A DNA stretch of 64,000 bases, taken from assembly GCF_030244015.1 (NCBI RefSeq), contig NZ_JASSYX010000001.1:434001-498000 (forward strand), read 5' to 3'. The notes beneath the pieces were generated by a model. That model was given only the letters and a program-made list of their open reading frames with translations, searched no databases and was not told the origin of the DNA. The stretch is from Pedobacter ginsengisoli (lineage in GTDB: Bacteria; Bacteroidota; Bacteroidia; Sphingobacteriales; Sphingobacteriaceae). Both the position numbers and the translations under genes were made by a program. This document shows positions 25,011 to 35,578 of this stretch, in pieces (positions within the stretch are counted from its first letter, which is position 1; each line of letters begins with the position of its first letter).

Positions 25011-28010
25011 TTATGCACTTTGATCTTCCCTAGTAGCATCTACTTCCGCCTTGAAATCTTCGAATTTGGAATAATTGAAGATTAAACCCTTACTGATGGC
25101 GTCAATAACCTGGTCCAGTTTTTTCTCGACAGCCGAATTATTCAGGTTTACGATTGGCGCCGGATTCGGTTGCACCGGCGCTGGCGATATGGATGAAGAG
25201 CTACCGCCAGAATAGCCGGATCGGTATGACAATTCCGCTTCCCTTGCAGCTTCATTTGCAACGGAATATTGAACAGGAGGGTACAGCTGCTCACCCAAGG
25301 TCCTGCTTAAAATGTCGGAAGTATCGCCCGCATTGTAAACATCTGTACCAGGGGAAAGATTAGTCAATTGCGGTTTTTTTGTGAGCCACCAACGCCCTTC
25401 TTCTTCAACCAGCTCCATGCCCGCTTCTCCAATGACCGCCGGGCCTCCTTCAAAGTTTCTAACACCTCCGGCAAACTCAGGGGGTTTGGTGGTCGCAATA
25501 ACAGCGATTTGGGCAGCAGCGGCAATACCGGCAGCACCGGCAAGGAATAAATTCGGCAGCGCCTTTACCACAGCGAGTGCCCCGCTAATGATGGCCTGTG
25601 TGATTGCAGCCTTTTGATCCGCTTTCCATGCGCGTAACTTTTCTGCCCGTACCTTAGCATCGTATTTTTTATTGATCTTCTCTTTCTGCTCTTCGGTAAG
25701 ATTTTTATTGCTGAGTTCTTTTTGACGTTCCTCATCAATTTTACTCAGGTTTGCATCGCTTTCCGCCCTTCTGTTATTCGCTGCAATATCAAAAACAGCT
25801 GTAGCAACATCTTGCGCACTACCTATGGCGGTATCCTTAATTTCTTTGTGTTTTTCGGCCTCTTTTTCCTTTTCTTTTTTTACTTCTTCATCAAGGATAG
25901 CGGAACGGGCCGCGGCCCATTTTTTTCGGATATCAGTAGCATCGAGCCCAAATTTATCTGCTAGCGCCAGCAGGTCCTTATAGTGTTGATCAGCCTGGTA
26001 CAGCTCTAATTTTGCCCCGGTTAAACCTGATTCACCAATTCTGGCAACAGCATCAGCCTTATTTTTCGCTTTTTCTGCCGAGTCAGCCTTTGTTTTGGCA
26101 AGTTCCTCACCGGCTTTCTTTGCTGCATCTAAATTCTCTTTCTCGAACTTTGCATAGAGCTGCAGCATTTCCTGACCTTCAAGATTTGCAATCTCTGTGA
26201 GGGCGGCTTTGTTTCCTTTTGCCTGTTCTTCTAGTTTTTGATATTTAACCCTGACCGCCTCGATTTCCTTGTCATTCTTTTCGAGGGAATTCTGGTATAT
26301 TTCTTCCGAAATGGCCTCGATCTCTTCTGCAAGTTTCTGCGCTGCCTGCTTTGCTTTTTCTGATGCCGGATCTTTGTATCCGGAAGCGTTGGCAGGGATC
26401 ACTACGGGCGCTATATTATTTTGCGCCATTTTCTCGGTTTCGCCTTTAGAATTGAGCTTGTATTTACTGGCAAAACTCGTTTGTGCATTTAAAAGTTTAT
26501 TGCGTTCTTCACCCGCTTCCGCGTAGGCCCGCTTAAGTTGCATCAGATTGGTCTGCGCAATTCCAATATCTTGCACCGATTGTTTGATGTTGAGGCCAGT
26601 TCCATCTTTTTTGGCTTTGTTTAAGCTGTTTATCAGAAACTCTGCCTGCTCAATGTCAGTGATATCTTTCGGGAGTACTATGTTCAGCCCTTTATCCCTG
26701 GCGCGCTCGATGATCACAGCCATAGTCTGTGACAACTGTGTCCCCGCTTTATCCATTTTTAAAAATGCGTCTGCCTCATCTTCAATAGAATTGGTCAGAG
26801 CTTCGTTTTTTTTCTGGAAAGCAATGCGCATAACAAGTGCTTTGTTAACTTCATTCAGCACCGGCAGAAGTTTTCCGTTTGAGACCTTTTCCGCGTCGAT
26901 CTGTCCCAAATAGGCAGGGTATTGCTCTTTTAAGGTCTTGATAATACTTACCCTGGTTTCATGAGTCGTATTACTGGCTTGCAACTGAACCATGTTGGCG
27001 GCAAGTGATGCCCGGTCTCTGTCCAGCGTATCTGAAAGCTTTGTCGCAGTAGCCCGTTCTAACCAGGTAACCAGCGGAGCGAAGACCTGAGACATAGAAG
27101 CTTTTGATTTTACTATGAACCCGCCCAGGGCTTCCTGAATATTGCCTAACCGGGTCTGCATTTTCTGCATGCCCCCGGATTCTGTATCGGACATGGCCTT
27201 TGCGACTCCGCCAAACTCGGTTGTTAGTTCATTAAGAATAAGTTTTTGAGCACCCGCGACATCATTTGTGGCAACTAGGCTTTTTACGGTTTTTACCTGG
27301 TCTTCGGTAAAAGAAACCCCCACTTTGCGAAGTGCAGTCATGCCCTTTATCGGATCGTTCAACGCTTTTCCAACTTGCATTGTGGTAGCCTGTATAGTTT
27401 CCATGGAAACATTGCCATCATTGAGCTTTGCTGTCATATCTACTATTGCAGGAATCGTCTGGTCAAATATTTCCCCACGTACATTGGTGAAAGTGAGCAG
27501 TAACCCCTCAGATTTTGTGATGACATCATCATCTACTCCTGTTAACCTCATCAGCGATCCTGCCAGCTCGTCCAGCTGCCCTTTAGTTCTACCTGCTATA
27601 CCGCCAGTAGATTTGAGGGTCGCTTGAAGTGATGCCTGCCCTTGTTCTGATTCAGAATATGCCTGTTGTGCTCCGGAAACAAAGTTTGACAATGCGCTTA
27701 CCGCCGTCTCAATCCCCTGGGCTAAAAGGTTACCACCTGCAATCGCTACAACATCACTCCAATTTCTTTTTAAATCATCCGCCTCCGTGTTTATACCCTT
27801 CATCTCTTTACGATATTCTTCCAGGGCGCGATTGAGTAATATCAGGTCTGCTTTCTGTTTAGCGTAACCCGGATCAGTCGACTTCATATTTTTGAACTCA
27901 GCGTTGAGCCGCCTCTGAGCGACTTCTAGCTCCCTTTGCGACGCTAACGCTTGTTTTCCATTGATAACAAGGTTGATTACTGCCTCGGTGTCTACTCTGC
28001 CTTTAGCCAT
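25011..28010 (-). CDS. Tail tape measure protein
   Basis: 999 residues, by far the most helical protein of the phage. It opens with VINLVINGKQALASQRELEVAQRRLN, typical of tape measures. Long coiled-coil stretches lie near 560-660 and 690-800. Hydrophobic segments include AAITQAIISGALAVVKALPN and LAGAAGIAAAAQIAVIA near 810-845. The gene length sets tail length, so a siphovirus tail of medium size would be expected. It is the last large late gene. Confidence 0.88.
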   Translation of the reverse strand: MAKGRVDTEAVINLVINGKQALASQRELEVAQRRLNAEFKNMKSTDPGYAKQKADLILLNRALEEYRKEMKGINTEADDLKRNWSDVVAIAGGNLLAQGIETAVSALSNFVSGAQQAYSESEQGQASLQATLKSTGGIAGRTKGQLDELAGSLMRLTGVDDDVITKSEGLLLTFTNVRGEIFDQTIPAIVDMTAKLNDGNVSMETIQATTMQVGKALNDPIKGMTALRKVGVSFTEDQVKTVKSLVATNDVAGAQKLILNELTTEFGGVAKAMSDTESGGMQKMQTRLGNIQEALGGFIVKSKASMSQVFAPLVTWLERATATKLSDTLDRDRASLAANMVQLQASNTTHETRVSIIKTLKEQYPAYLGQIDAEKVSNGKLLPVLNEVNKALVMRIAFQKKNEALTNSIEDEADAFLKMDKAGTQLSQTMAVIIERARDKGLNIVLPKDITDIEQAEFLINSLNKAKKDGTGLNIKQSVQDIGIAQTNLMQLKRAYAEAGEERNKLLNAQTSFASKYKLNSKGETEKMAQNNIAPVVIPANASGYKDPASEKAKQAAQKLAEEIEAISEEIYQNSLEKNDKEIEAVRVKYQKLEEQAKGNKAALTEIANLEGQEMLQLYAKFEKENLDAAKKAGEELAKTKADSAEKAKNKADAVARIGESGLTGAKLELYQADQHYKDLLALADKFGLDATDIRKKWAAARSAILDEEVKKEKEKEAEKHKEIKDTAIGSAQDVATAVFDIAANNRRAESDANLSKIDEERQKELSNKNLTEEQKEKINKKYDAKVRAEKLRAWKADQKAAITQAIISGALAVVKALPNLFLAGAAGIAAAAQIAVIATTKPPEFAGGVRNFEGGPAVIGEAGMELVEEEGRWWLTKKPQLTNLSPGTDVYNAGDTSDILSRTLGEQLYPPVQYSVANEAAREAELSYRSGYSGGSSSSISPAPVQPNPAPIVNLNNSAVEKKLDQVIDAISKGLIFNYSKFEDFKAEVDATREDQSA

Positions 28011-28020
28011 TGGTATTCGA

Positions 28021-28464
28021 TTAGGTTTGAGAGGTGATGATTTCAGAAATATTTTTCAGAACTGTCTCGCTCATTTTATCTGCAAGCAGCTCTCTCAGCC
28101 TGTAGATTTCAGCCATTTTCGGACGGTTCAGCCAGCGTTTTTCGGTACGGTTGACATAGCTAACATTAGCTCCGTATCTTTTAGCAGCGGTACGCATTTG
28201 TTTATTGGTGCCACGCTCGTAAGCTTTCAATCCTCTGCCTACATTCATATCCCGGAACCTGCCATATTGCAGGAATTTAAACAGGATACCCAGCAGCTCC
28301 CCTTGCTGGGATTGCACCTGATCCTTAAATGAATTATAAAGCTCATCAGTTACCCCGATTTTCTTTTTGCGGAGCTCTTTTTGCCAGCGCTCAATAGTTA
28401 GCTTCGCCCAACCCTGGACATATCCGCGGATCTGCATTTGATCAAATAAGGAATTACTGGCCAT
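28021..28464 (-). CDS. Phage structural protein of unknown function
   Basis: 147 residues, basic, helical, without recognised motif. It lies directly upstream of the tape measure gene, the place of tail assembly or tail-terminator proteins in many siphoviruses. The 41-bp upstream gap holds a copy of the late intergenic element (CTGTCCTTT), placed right after the stop codon of the preceding gene. Confidence 0.6.
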   Translation of the reverse strand: MASNSLFDQMQIRGYVQGWAKLTIERWQKELRKKKIGVTDELYNSFKDQVQSQQGELLGILFKFLQYGRFRDMNVGRGLKAYERGTNKQMRTAAKRYGANVSYVNRTEKRWLNRPKMAEIYRLRELLADKMSETVLKNISEIITSQT

Positions 28465-28472
28465 GGTATAAA

Positions 28473-28505
28473 AATCCGTTTACCCGCCCGCATGGGAAAG
28501 GACAG
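28473..28505 (-). promoter_or_regulatory. Late intergenic element, copy A
   Basis: The minus strand reads CTGTCCTTTCCCATGCGG, then GTAAACGGATTTTT before the ATG at 28464. Compare copies at 39766 and 47361 (both with TGCGCG, an AT step, and a final GA-TTTT) and the simpler copy at 43038. It abuts the TAG stop of the upstream gene. Confidence 0.5.
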
Positions 28506-30368
28506 CTAAAAGATCACCCAAACCGGACTAGGGTCATAACCAGTGCTCGCCACAGGAATGACATACACGTATCCGGGACCGGACAGGAACGGATATTTAC
28601 GTCCCTGGTACACCAGGGATGAAGGAGTGAGGCCATATACCCTAAACTCAGTTCCCGAATAATAGCCATCACCCGCATTGGTCTGGTACATAAAGCCGAT
28701 ATCACCACCAACCCCGTTTTTATCCGTGGGGACTTTTATAGTGGTGCTGTCGAATGTTTCTTCACTGTCTACATACCGCATTAGCTTAAACTCTGTGATA
28801 AAATCCCTCTCCGGATCGAAATAAACTTTATAGGTCATCGTGCCTTTCTGCGCTAAGATATCCGGTGTTTTCTGTATGGTTACCGCGGTATCAGCGGATA
28901 TGGCTACCGTTTTCGCTTCAATGATGGTTTCAATGAGTTCTGTTCGGTTATTGGTATGGTTAAAACTGATCTGAGTAGGAATCGCTAAAATTTCGTTTCC
29001 TTCTGCAGAGCGGAAAAGGATCTTATGGTGCGGACGCATTTTACTCAATAGTCCGGGTGGAATGGATGCTTGTATTTTCACGGGCTTTCCGTCGTTCAGA
29101 AACCTGTAGAAGTCAGCGTCTGCCAAAGTTAATTCTACCGGCTCTGCTTCCGGAAACGTGCCGCCACCTGGTACATCGTACATTCCTTTGTAATAAAGCA
29201 GCCTGAGCTGCCAGCTGGTCAATTCCACGCTGAGGTCAGTTCTCATCCGCTGCTGGCATAGTGGAAAGCTATACCCCGCCTCCTGAATGGTTGCACGCAG
29301 TGTGCCGATGTCCAGGTTTACCTGGGTTTCCCCGTCACCGATGTTCAGCGTGTATTCCGGGTTGAAATTTGGGACTTCACTTGTTCCCAGGTTCATGGCA
29401 GGGTCTGACTCATCTACCTTTAAAGTAACGCTGTATCCTTTTTTATCCGGCGAATCGATTTCCTTAATTCTATTTACGTAGGGCCTGATGTCGTGGTAAA
29501 ACCTGCTCGAAAGAATGTCAGTTGCGCTTTCTATGTATACCTTTTTTGCCATCAGGTCCACATCGTAGTTGAGTTTAAGACGCTCACGAACCTGCTTTAA
29601 AAAGTCGCCGATAAACATATCAGGCATGTATCCGTTTGAGGGTTTTGATTTGTTTCCCAGGCCCGGAACCCTGGTGAACAGGCATAACCGGTTATAGTAA
29701 TCGCTTTCAAAAAAGCTTCCTTCCGCTTCAAATCCTAATATCTTGAATACCTGTTTGATAATATAGGTAAGCCTGAAGAATGGGACAATAATATTGTTTT
29801 CTGTAAAGTCGCCGGAATCAAACTGCTCGGTTTCGATGTCCCAAGAGTTCATCACATTGTTCCACAATGGCCCTTCTTCAACTTCATGCCATGCGGGGTT
29901 AAACACGGGGAAATGAACAGCCGGGTAACTGAGCGGATTCAGTGCCGTTTGTTTCATGTAAGCCTCAATAGCAGGTGTACTGGTGATCGGAGTTTCAGCG
30001 TCCACAAAATATGCCTCAGAAAGTTTGACAGTTTTCATGTAGGCTGCAACAGCGCCCAGATTAACCTTTAAGGTAAACTGTATCTGGCCATCGGCAATCT
30101 TGTATCGGAGGTTTCCGGAATAAAAGGACTCGCCCTCATCATAAACCCTGATGTCCGTTAATTCATAAAAGCTATTTTTTGTTTCCACCAAATGCCCGTT
30201 CTGAATGAAAATCTTATTGTTTTCCGTCAGCGGGGCTTTAGACTGATAAGACACATCCTGCACCAGTTTGTCATTGTCGCTGATCAGCGGCAGGTTTCGC
30301 TCAACAGGGATTGTGGTGTTGGCGAATAAGTCCAGGGCGCGGCCGGAAGGGTTTACGATGCGGATCAT
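28506..30368 (-). CDS. Large tail protein (putative tail-tip or baseplate component)
   Basis: 620 residues. No enzyme motif seen. Predicted mostly beta. It begins MIRIVNPSGRALDLFANTT and contains NDKLVQDVSYQSKAPLTENN, a segment I associate with distal tail proteins of Bacteroidetes prophages. It lies between the tape measure region and the esterase tail protein. The start overlaps the end of the upstream gene by 4 bp. Confidence 0.6.
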   Translation of the reverse strand: MIRIVNPSGRALDLFANTTIPVERNLPLISDNDKLVQDVSYQSKAPLTENNKIFIQNGHLVETKNSFYELTDIRVYDEGESFYSGNLRYKIADGQIQFTLKVNLGAVAAYMKTVKLSEAYFVDAETPITSTPAIEAYMKQTALNPLSYPAVHFPVFNPAWHEVEEGPLWNNVMNSWDIETEQFDSGDFTENNIIVPFFRLTYIIKQVFKILGFEAEGSFFESDYYNRLCLFTRVPGLGNKSKPSNGYMPDMFIGDFLKQVRERLKLNYDVDLMAKKVYIESATDILSSRFYHDIRPYVNRIKEIDSPDKKGYSVTLKVDESDPAMNLGTSEVPNFNPEYTLNIGDGETQVNLDIGTLRATIQEAGYSFPLCQQRMRTDLSVELTSWQLRLLYYKGMYDVPGGGTFPEAEPVELTLADADFYRFLNDGKPVKIQASIPPGLLSKMRPHHKILFRSAEGNEILAIPTQISFNHTNNRTELIETIIEAKTVAISADTAVTIQKTPDILAQKGTMTYKVYFDPERDFITEFKLMRYVDSEETFDSTTIKVPTDKNGVGGDIGFMYQTNAGDGYYSGTEFRVYGLTPSSLVYQGRKYPFLSGPGYVYVIPVASTGYDPSPVWVIF

Positions 30369-32365
30369 AAGTCCTTAATAAGGTCAAACACCTGTTCTCC
30401 CAATGAGATTGAAGATGCTGCATTGAAATGGTAGGAGTCCAAAAGTGCGGCTGCACCCATATCAATAAAGAAACAGTACGGATCTTCAGAAGCTATTTTT
30501 ACTTGCGCCGCTTTGACAACAGCAGAATATTGTGCTGAGACGGTACTTATGGAGCCATATATTACGGGCAGCTTCGGGTTGTCAACTATTCCCCTCACGT
30601 AAGCTATTACGTTTTTAAAATTCTGATAGTAGTCATCCTGAGCTGGTGAAGCATAGTCGCCCTCTCCCTGATGCCAGATAAACGCTTTAAATTCGAATGC
30701 CGAACTTGCGGCTTTTGCTGCCCGGATCTGTTGCTCTAAAGAATTCATCAATACAACCCCGGACGGGACCCGCTCAAAGTAAGCATCCCAATAGCCACCT
30801 CCGTTTGTACCGAATTCAGATATCGCACACCCGCCTCTGGTGCGTTTTACGACGTAAATGTCATCATTTAAATAATCCTGAAGCATTTGATAAACGACCA
30901 TATCATACGCCCATAAGGTGCTTGCATTGCTGTCGGATCCTGGATTAACTCCCAATTTAAAATCAGCAAACGCCTGAGAACCCCTGTTCCACATTTTAAC
31001 ACCGGCTAAGGTCGGATCAGCTTGATTCAACCAAATTGGGGCATCCACCATAAGTACCCGTCCATCCGTATTGGATTGACCAGCTGCAATGATTCCATAT
31101 TTCTTACCAGTAAGATCTGGTTTTGAGGCCTTACCTCTCAGGAATAAGTTCTGCGATTCATTATCAGAGGTTAGAAACGCAACATTTTCTGGCGCAGCTC
31201 CCTCCAATGCTGAAATGCGATTTTCATTTAATGAATTTCTAACGTAGTCCGCAAATATACCCGTACAGTCTTTAAGGGCTTGAGATTTATTTTTGGTTAT
31301 AAGGATTAATGTATTCGGATCCTTTAGAACATCATCACCCCATCGGCAATAATATACCGGAATAATCTCTGCAGTAGTGCCAACAAAATCGGACTTTTTA
31401 ACGTAACACGTTGTTGCATTTGTCGAGTCCAGTGTTATAGTCCTGGTGCCGGAACTGGCTATCAAGTGCGAATATCTGTTGACTGAACTTGAAGGATCAT
31501 TGGTGTAGCTCAGGAGAATAGGTCCTGTCCATGTTATGGAGAGTCCGCCACTGATTGCGGTCACCACAAACCCGTAGTCCGGAGACCCGGCCCCGTTATC
31601 CATAATCATCAACTTGTTGCGCATTGGGGTTAGATCTGCAACATAGACAAACTGCGAATCATTCTGAAGTTGAGATGTTTTAGTGACTGGTGTCAATAGC
31701 CATTCAGGTTTAACTTTCTCTCCAACATCAAAGGAACTTGCCCCTTTTCTAATCTTTATATTTGGAAGATCAGTGTTATGGGCGTTTATCCCAAATTTAA
31801 CAATTCCTACTGTGCTAGGGGCGGTGAGTATCCAATCAGCACCATCTGCGACAAGAACCGCACTTCCTTGATAGAATAACCTGGAGCCAGTAACGCTGAA
31901 GTAATGAGCAAAGCTACCCGCTGTATTGGTTTTGGTAGCTGAAGTCATCCCTTGTATAACAAACTTGTCACCGGGAGCGCAATCAATAAGGTTAGTATGA
32001 TTTAACGTTGCTGATGCAGTTATTGCACTCGAATCAACAGCGCTAGACGCCCAATAACCTGTTGTCATAGCTGTGATTTTATCGGGGGGAACAGCAAACA
32101 AGTCTGTTTTTTTTGTAAGCTCAGAAAAATATTCTACCAGTTTGTTATCTGCATAATCCGTACCACTCCACCAATATGTTTTATAGGGAGCAGCTGCTCC
32201 AATTTCCACGAACTTGCCTTTACGGTACGACTCGCCTTCTACCATGGTATTTGGTATGGCTAAATTTGCGGCTGCAAGCGTAGGGTATGGCCCTCTTGAG
32301 TCATCAATGTTTCCAGGATTGGTTAGCTTGATCCGCTTTGCTTGCTCGTTAGGTGTGCTACTCAT
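30365..32365 (-). CDS. Tail protein with C-terminal SGNH/sialate-esterase-like domain
   Basis: 666 residues. The N-terminal 400 residues look like a virion-attachment and fibre region (repetitive beta, few charged clusters). The C-terminal part is an SGNH hydrolase of the SASA or CE6 type. The nucleophile block GIIAAGQSNTDGR is near residue 428, FIWHQGEGD is near 566, and the Asp-His block DSYHFN is near the end. It probably removes O-acetyl groups from host capsule or LPS glycan during adsorption. It overlaps both neighbours by a few bases. Confidence 0.78.
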   Translation of the reverse strand: MSSTPNEQAKRIKLTNPGNIDDSRGPYPTLAAANLAIPNTMVEGESYRKGKFVEIGAAAPYKTYWWSGTDYADNKLVEYFSELTKKTDLFAVPPDKITAMTTGYWASSAVDSSAITASATLNHTNLIDCAPGDKFVIQGMTSATKTNTAGSFAHYFSVTGSRLFYQGSAVLVADGADWILTAPSTVGIVKFGINAHNTDLPNIKIRKGASSFDVGEKVKPEWLLTPVTKTSQLQNDSQFVYVADLTPMRNKLMIMDNGAGSPDYGFVVTAISGGLSITWTGPILLSYTNDPSSSVNRYSHLIASSGTRTITLDSTNATTCYVKKSDFVGTTAEIIPVYYCRWGDDVLKDPNTLILITKNKSQALKDCTGIFADYVRNSLNENRISALEGAAPENVAFLTSDNESQNLFLRGKASKPDLTGKKYGIIAAGQSNTDGRVLMVDAPIWLNQADPTLAGVKMWNRGSQAFADFKLGVNPGSDSNASTLWAYDMVVYQMLQDYLNDDIYVVKRTRGGCAISEFGTNGGGYWDAYFERVPSGVVLMNSLEQQIRAAKAASSAFEFKAFIWHQGEGDYASPAQDDYYQNFKNVIAYVRGIVDNPKLPVIYGSISTVSAQYSAVVKAAQVKIASEDPYCFFIDMGAAALLDSYHFNAASSISLGEQVFDLIKDL

Positions 32366-34238
32366 CGATTAAAGTGATTATAATGGTTTGCGGTAATGTA
32401 TAAGCAACTGCCATTTGCATGACGTTAACTTCGTAGTTTAAATCATCTACGATCATGTCAGAAGCCTGGAATTCGGAGGTTACATCTTCGTCTGCTGTGA
32501 TGTTGTAAGCGGTGGCCAGTTTTTTACCCGGAGGCGTGGCCACGACAAAAATGCTATTGGTGCCGGTTACAAGTGGGAATCCATAAACGTCCGGACTCTG
32601 GCTGTTCGGCAATAAAAAAATATCGTCTTCATTGGCAGGCACAGTTGGGGCGAAGCCAAAATAGACAAGTCCGGTTAGATGTACCGGCGGCTCAGGTTCC
32701 CCTTCTATGTCACCCTCGGTGTAAGCATGGTCATCAAACAGGTATTCATACTCGAATTTCTGAGCATAGAGATTATTGCCGTCTTCCTGTTCCGGAATTG
32801 ATTTCGAAGTCACCTTAATCGGAAGCAGTAGGTTATTGTACACCCGGTATTTTAATACCGAGGCAAAGAAATCCCGGTTAAAGATCAGTTCCGTCTTATT
32901 TTTTACAAACCCGGTGGTGACACTGAATTTTGTGGCAATGCTGATATTAAAAACCAGTGATTCGCCTTTTGAAATTTGTTGAGGATTATGGTCGCTCTTT
33001 TCCGCTTCTGCCTGAACCAGTTCCAGTTCCGTACTGCTTTTGCCGTAGAACATTCTGGAATCAAATGTTCCCCAGCTGGACCAGTTTAAAAAGTAACGAT
33101 AGAATTGCCTGTAGTCGTAGTCAAGTATCCAGAATCTGCTCTCTGAAATAACAGCTGCCGCATCGTTTACCAGCCAAACTTCATATTTTTTTACAGTAAG
33201 GGTGGGATGATCTTCCGGATCAAAAATATGATCAAATCTGATATCAAAACCATATTTCCGATTCAGTAAGAAGCTAACGCCCTCATAAAGGTCAATTGTA
33301 GATGCAGTGCCATTTGTAAACCAGAATTTGCATTTCATTGTTGCCGTCACATTCGCCCTGGTGTTAAAGAAATACAGATACTGTGGCTGGTCCGTCCGGG
33401 TGTGCTGTTCAACATATCCCTGTTTTAAGAACCTGTCTGATTCGACCGCACCAGGAGCAAGCAGTTCCGCTAAATCTTTAGTGGCCTGACCTATAGTAGA
33501 AAGCCCGCCGTGCAATACTGTAAACTCAGATGATTTGTGCAGTTTCTGGATCATCGGCACATCTCCAAATATTTCCGCATACTCGAAATAATACCGCCTG
33601 CAGCTTTTTTTACACTGCAGAGGATCTTCGCCAGGGATGTCCGGCATCTGCTCCCTGATCGCTGCCATCATATAATCGTGCAGCTTGTCGTTGAGCACAG
33701 CCTCTGCGGTTCCTTCGTCACCAATTAAAACGGTAAGCTCCGTTTCATAGATGTTTTCCCACGCAAGGTTCGCCGCGTTTTCGCAGTATAGTATAAATTT
33801 TACCTGCAAGTTGGGTTTGATTTCCTCTTTTACTCCCGGTGTAATGTTATAGGTGTCGATGTTAAATGAAATCCCTTTTTTTCTGGCGATCAGCTGAATA
33901 CCGTCGACGGCTGAGGCAATAATAAAATCATTCTGAAGGATATAGTTGCCGCGCAAAAGCTCTGCCTGGTATTCATTGTTAAATGGTCCGGATGAAGAAG
34001 CTCTGCTTTCCAGCTGGGTGCCGGAATCATCAGGGGTGTTCGATACAGTGATGGTAACCTGCTTGCCGCCGTATATAAGCGTCCACGACATCCCTACGGA
34101 TAGTTCCTCATCCAGATAAATCTTATTCACTGCGTTGTTACCGGCATCGGATACCGCGTCAGGAATGGTAAATGCCGCCCTTATGCGGTCGCCGCTAAAT
34201 GCAAATGCAGGAGGGGGAGTGGTAAGGGCTATGGACAT
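32358..34238 (-). CDS. Large tail protein of unknown function
   Basis: 626 residues, predicted beta-rich, with no recognised motif. There is a small Cys cluster (PLQCKKSCRRYYFEY near residue 205). Location in the tail-tip operon, between a small tail protein and the esterase protein, makes a baseplate or upper-fibre role likely. It overlaps the following gene by 8 bp. Confidence 0.6.
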   Translation of the reverse strand: MSIALTTPPPAFAFSGDRIRAAFTIPDAVSDAGNNAVNKIYLDEELSVGMSWTLIYGGKQVTITVSNTPDDSGTQLESRASSSGPFNNEYQAELLRGNYILQNDFIIASAVDGIQLIARKKGISFNIDTYNITPGVKEEIKPNLQVKFILYCENAANLAWENIYETELTVLIGDEGTAEAVLNDKLHDYMMAAIREQMPDIPGEDPLQCKKSCRRYYFEYAEIFGDVPMIQKLHKSSEFTVLHGGLSTIGQATKDLAELLAPGAVESDRFLKQGYVEQHTRTDQPQYLYFFNTRANVTATMKCKFWFTNGTASTIDLYEGVSFLLNRKYGFDIRFDHIFDPEDHPTLTVKKYEVWLVNDAAAVISESRFWILDYDYRQFYRYFLNWSSWGTFDSRMFYGKSSTELELVQAEAEKSDHNPQQISKGESLVFNISIATKFSVTTGFVKNKTELIFNRDFFASVLKYRVYNNLLLPIKVTSKSIPEQEDGNNLYAQKFEYEYLFDDHAYTEGDIEGEPEPPVHLTGLVYFGFAPTVPANEDDIFLLPNSQSPDVYGFPLVTGTNSIFVVATPPGKKLATAYNITADEDVTSEFQASDMIVDDLNYEVNVMQMAVAYTLPQTIIITLIDE

Positions 34239-34244
34239 CGGACA

Positions 34245-34757
34245 TTAAATAATATCCCGCCAAATTGTCGAATTTACCTGGTAGCCAAAAGGACAGCCAA
34301 ACTGGAAATAAACGACATATCCATGCCAATCATCGCACATTGGTCCAACTTTTTCATATGGGATATCATTGATCCTGAAATCAACTTTTCTATCCGGATT
34401 GATCAGTTGTTTTTTGCCGTCCCGGTTTATCCGTCCCAGGGTGTCAATGATAATCTGCATGCACTCATCCCGGGTCTGGGCAATACTTTTGCTGTTGGTT
34501 TTGCGGGACAAAATGAAAAACCCGCCGTCGATATCCTGGTGAAAACTTTCAGAGGCATTATCCTGAAACGACCCGTTGTCAGCAATAAGGAGCATGAAAT
34601 ATTCGCACCGGGCGTTTCTCAACTTATCGTCAAACTCATCAAGATTGTTCGGATCATCTACGTAAGCGAATGCATCGATGCCATTCAGTGTATGGTTAAT
34701 CTGGGTGTTTGCGATAGCCAGATTTTTAAAATAGTCTATATACTGCTGCTCTCTCAT
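34245..34757 (-). CDS. Small phage tail-region protein
   Basis: 170 residues with no recognised family. Mixed alpha/beta composition; a cluster of aromatic residues and Cys lies at the C-terminus. It is coupled to the upstream gene by ATGA (34754-34757). Tail completion or terminator is a possible role from position only. Confidence 0.55.
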   Translation of the reverse strand: MREQQYIDYFKNLAIANTQINHTLNGIDAFAYVDDPNNLDEFDDKLRNARCEYFMLLIADNGSFQDNASESFHQDIDGGFFILSRKTNSKSIAQTRDECMQIIIDTLGRINRDGKKQLINPDRKVDFRINDIPYEKVGPMCDDWHGYVVYFQFGCPFGYQVNSTIWRDII

Positions 34758-35578
34758 TTCCTGCTGTTTTTTAGGTTCTCCAATGCCTTGATCTCATCTG
34801 ACAAATGATCCAGGAATAAATAAAGCGGGGTGGTAGCCGTTTCATTGAAGCTGCCGAACTTTCCGCCAGCAACCACCTTAATCACGCCCTCCATATCATT
34901 CAGGCTATTGCTACCCGTACCTGATCCGGATATAAAGATTGTCGGGTATTTACCCACTACATGCGCCCTGCACCCTTCATAATTAAATAGTATCATCTTG
35001 CGGGTGGTCTCATTTAACCGGGCCATCACCGGCGCACGTTTCTGCACCCCAAGTTCAGTAAGCACTTCCCTGGGATCATTATCCGGATGTACCTTGCCTT
35101 TTGGTCGGTATAGCGTTGCAATCAGCATATCCAGCGCGGCTTCTGCGGCTTCACCTTTAGTGGCTTGATAGGCGTTGTAATAAAGTTCAGATGCCCTAAA
35201 TTCTTTAATGGTTGATGTACCCAGCCCGCTAGTGGGGCCAATGTGTTTTTTAAACCTGCTTGTGATTTCAGGGATGAGCCATTTGGTCAGTTTGTTGCCT
35301 TCGCCCAGAAAAGTAAGCGTATCAATCAGCTGTATCTTCTGCGCAGAATTCAGGCTGAAAAACAATTTTTTGCTGATCTTATAGAAGTGGATTGCCGCAA
35401 TCATCAGCGCCTGTTCACCGCTGATGTTCCGCTCGCAGATCCTTTGCCAAACAGCCAGCTGCTCTGCGCTTACCTCATTCCATTTGGCAGGCGCAATATA
35501 TGCCTGATCATTGATCCGAACAGTAGTCCATCTGTCCGTATCTAGCTCTTTAGCGGTATTTGCGTTAGCCCTGCTCAT
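34754..35578 (-). CDS. Phage protein of unknown function (tail assembly region)
   Basis: 274 residues, helical, with no signal or membrane segment. No motif recognised. It starts inside the end of the candidate spanin gene (35575-35578 ATGA) and overlaps the next gene the same way, so it belongs to the lysis-tail operon. A tail chaperone or scaffolding role is conceivable but not shown. Confidence 0.55.
   Translation of the reverse strand: MSRANANTAKELDTDRWTTVRINDQAYIAPAKWNEVSAEQLAVWQRICERNISGEQALMIAAIHFYKISKKLFFSLNSAQKIQLIDTLTFLGEGNKLTKWLIPEITSRFKKHIGPTSGLGTSTIKEFRASELYYNAYQATKGEAAEAALDMLIATLYRPKGKVHPDNDPREVLTELGVQKRAPVMARLNETTRKMILFNYEGCRAHVVGKYPTIFISGSGTGSNSLNDMEGVIKVVAGGKFGSFNETATTPLYLFLDHLSDEIKALENLKNSRK

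Noticed and set aside
34280..34300. Fifth CTGTCCTTT copy
   Set aside because: It lies inside a coding sequence (codons for GCPFG) and lacks the rest of the element.
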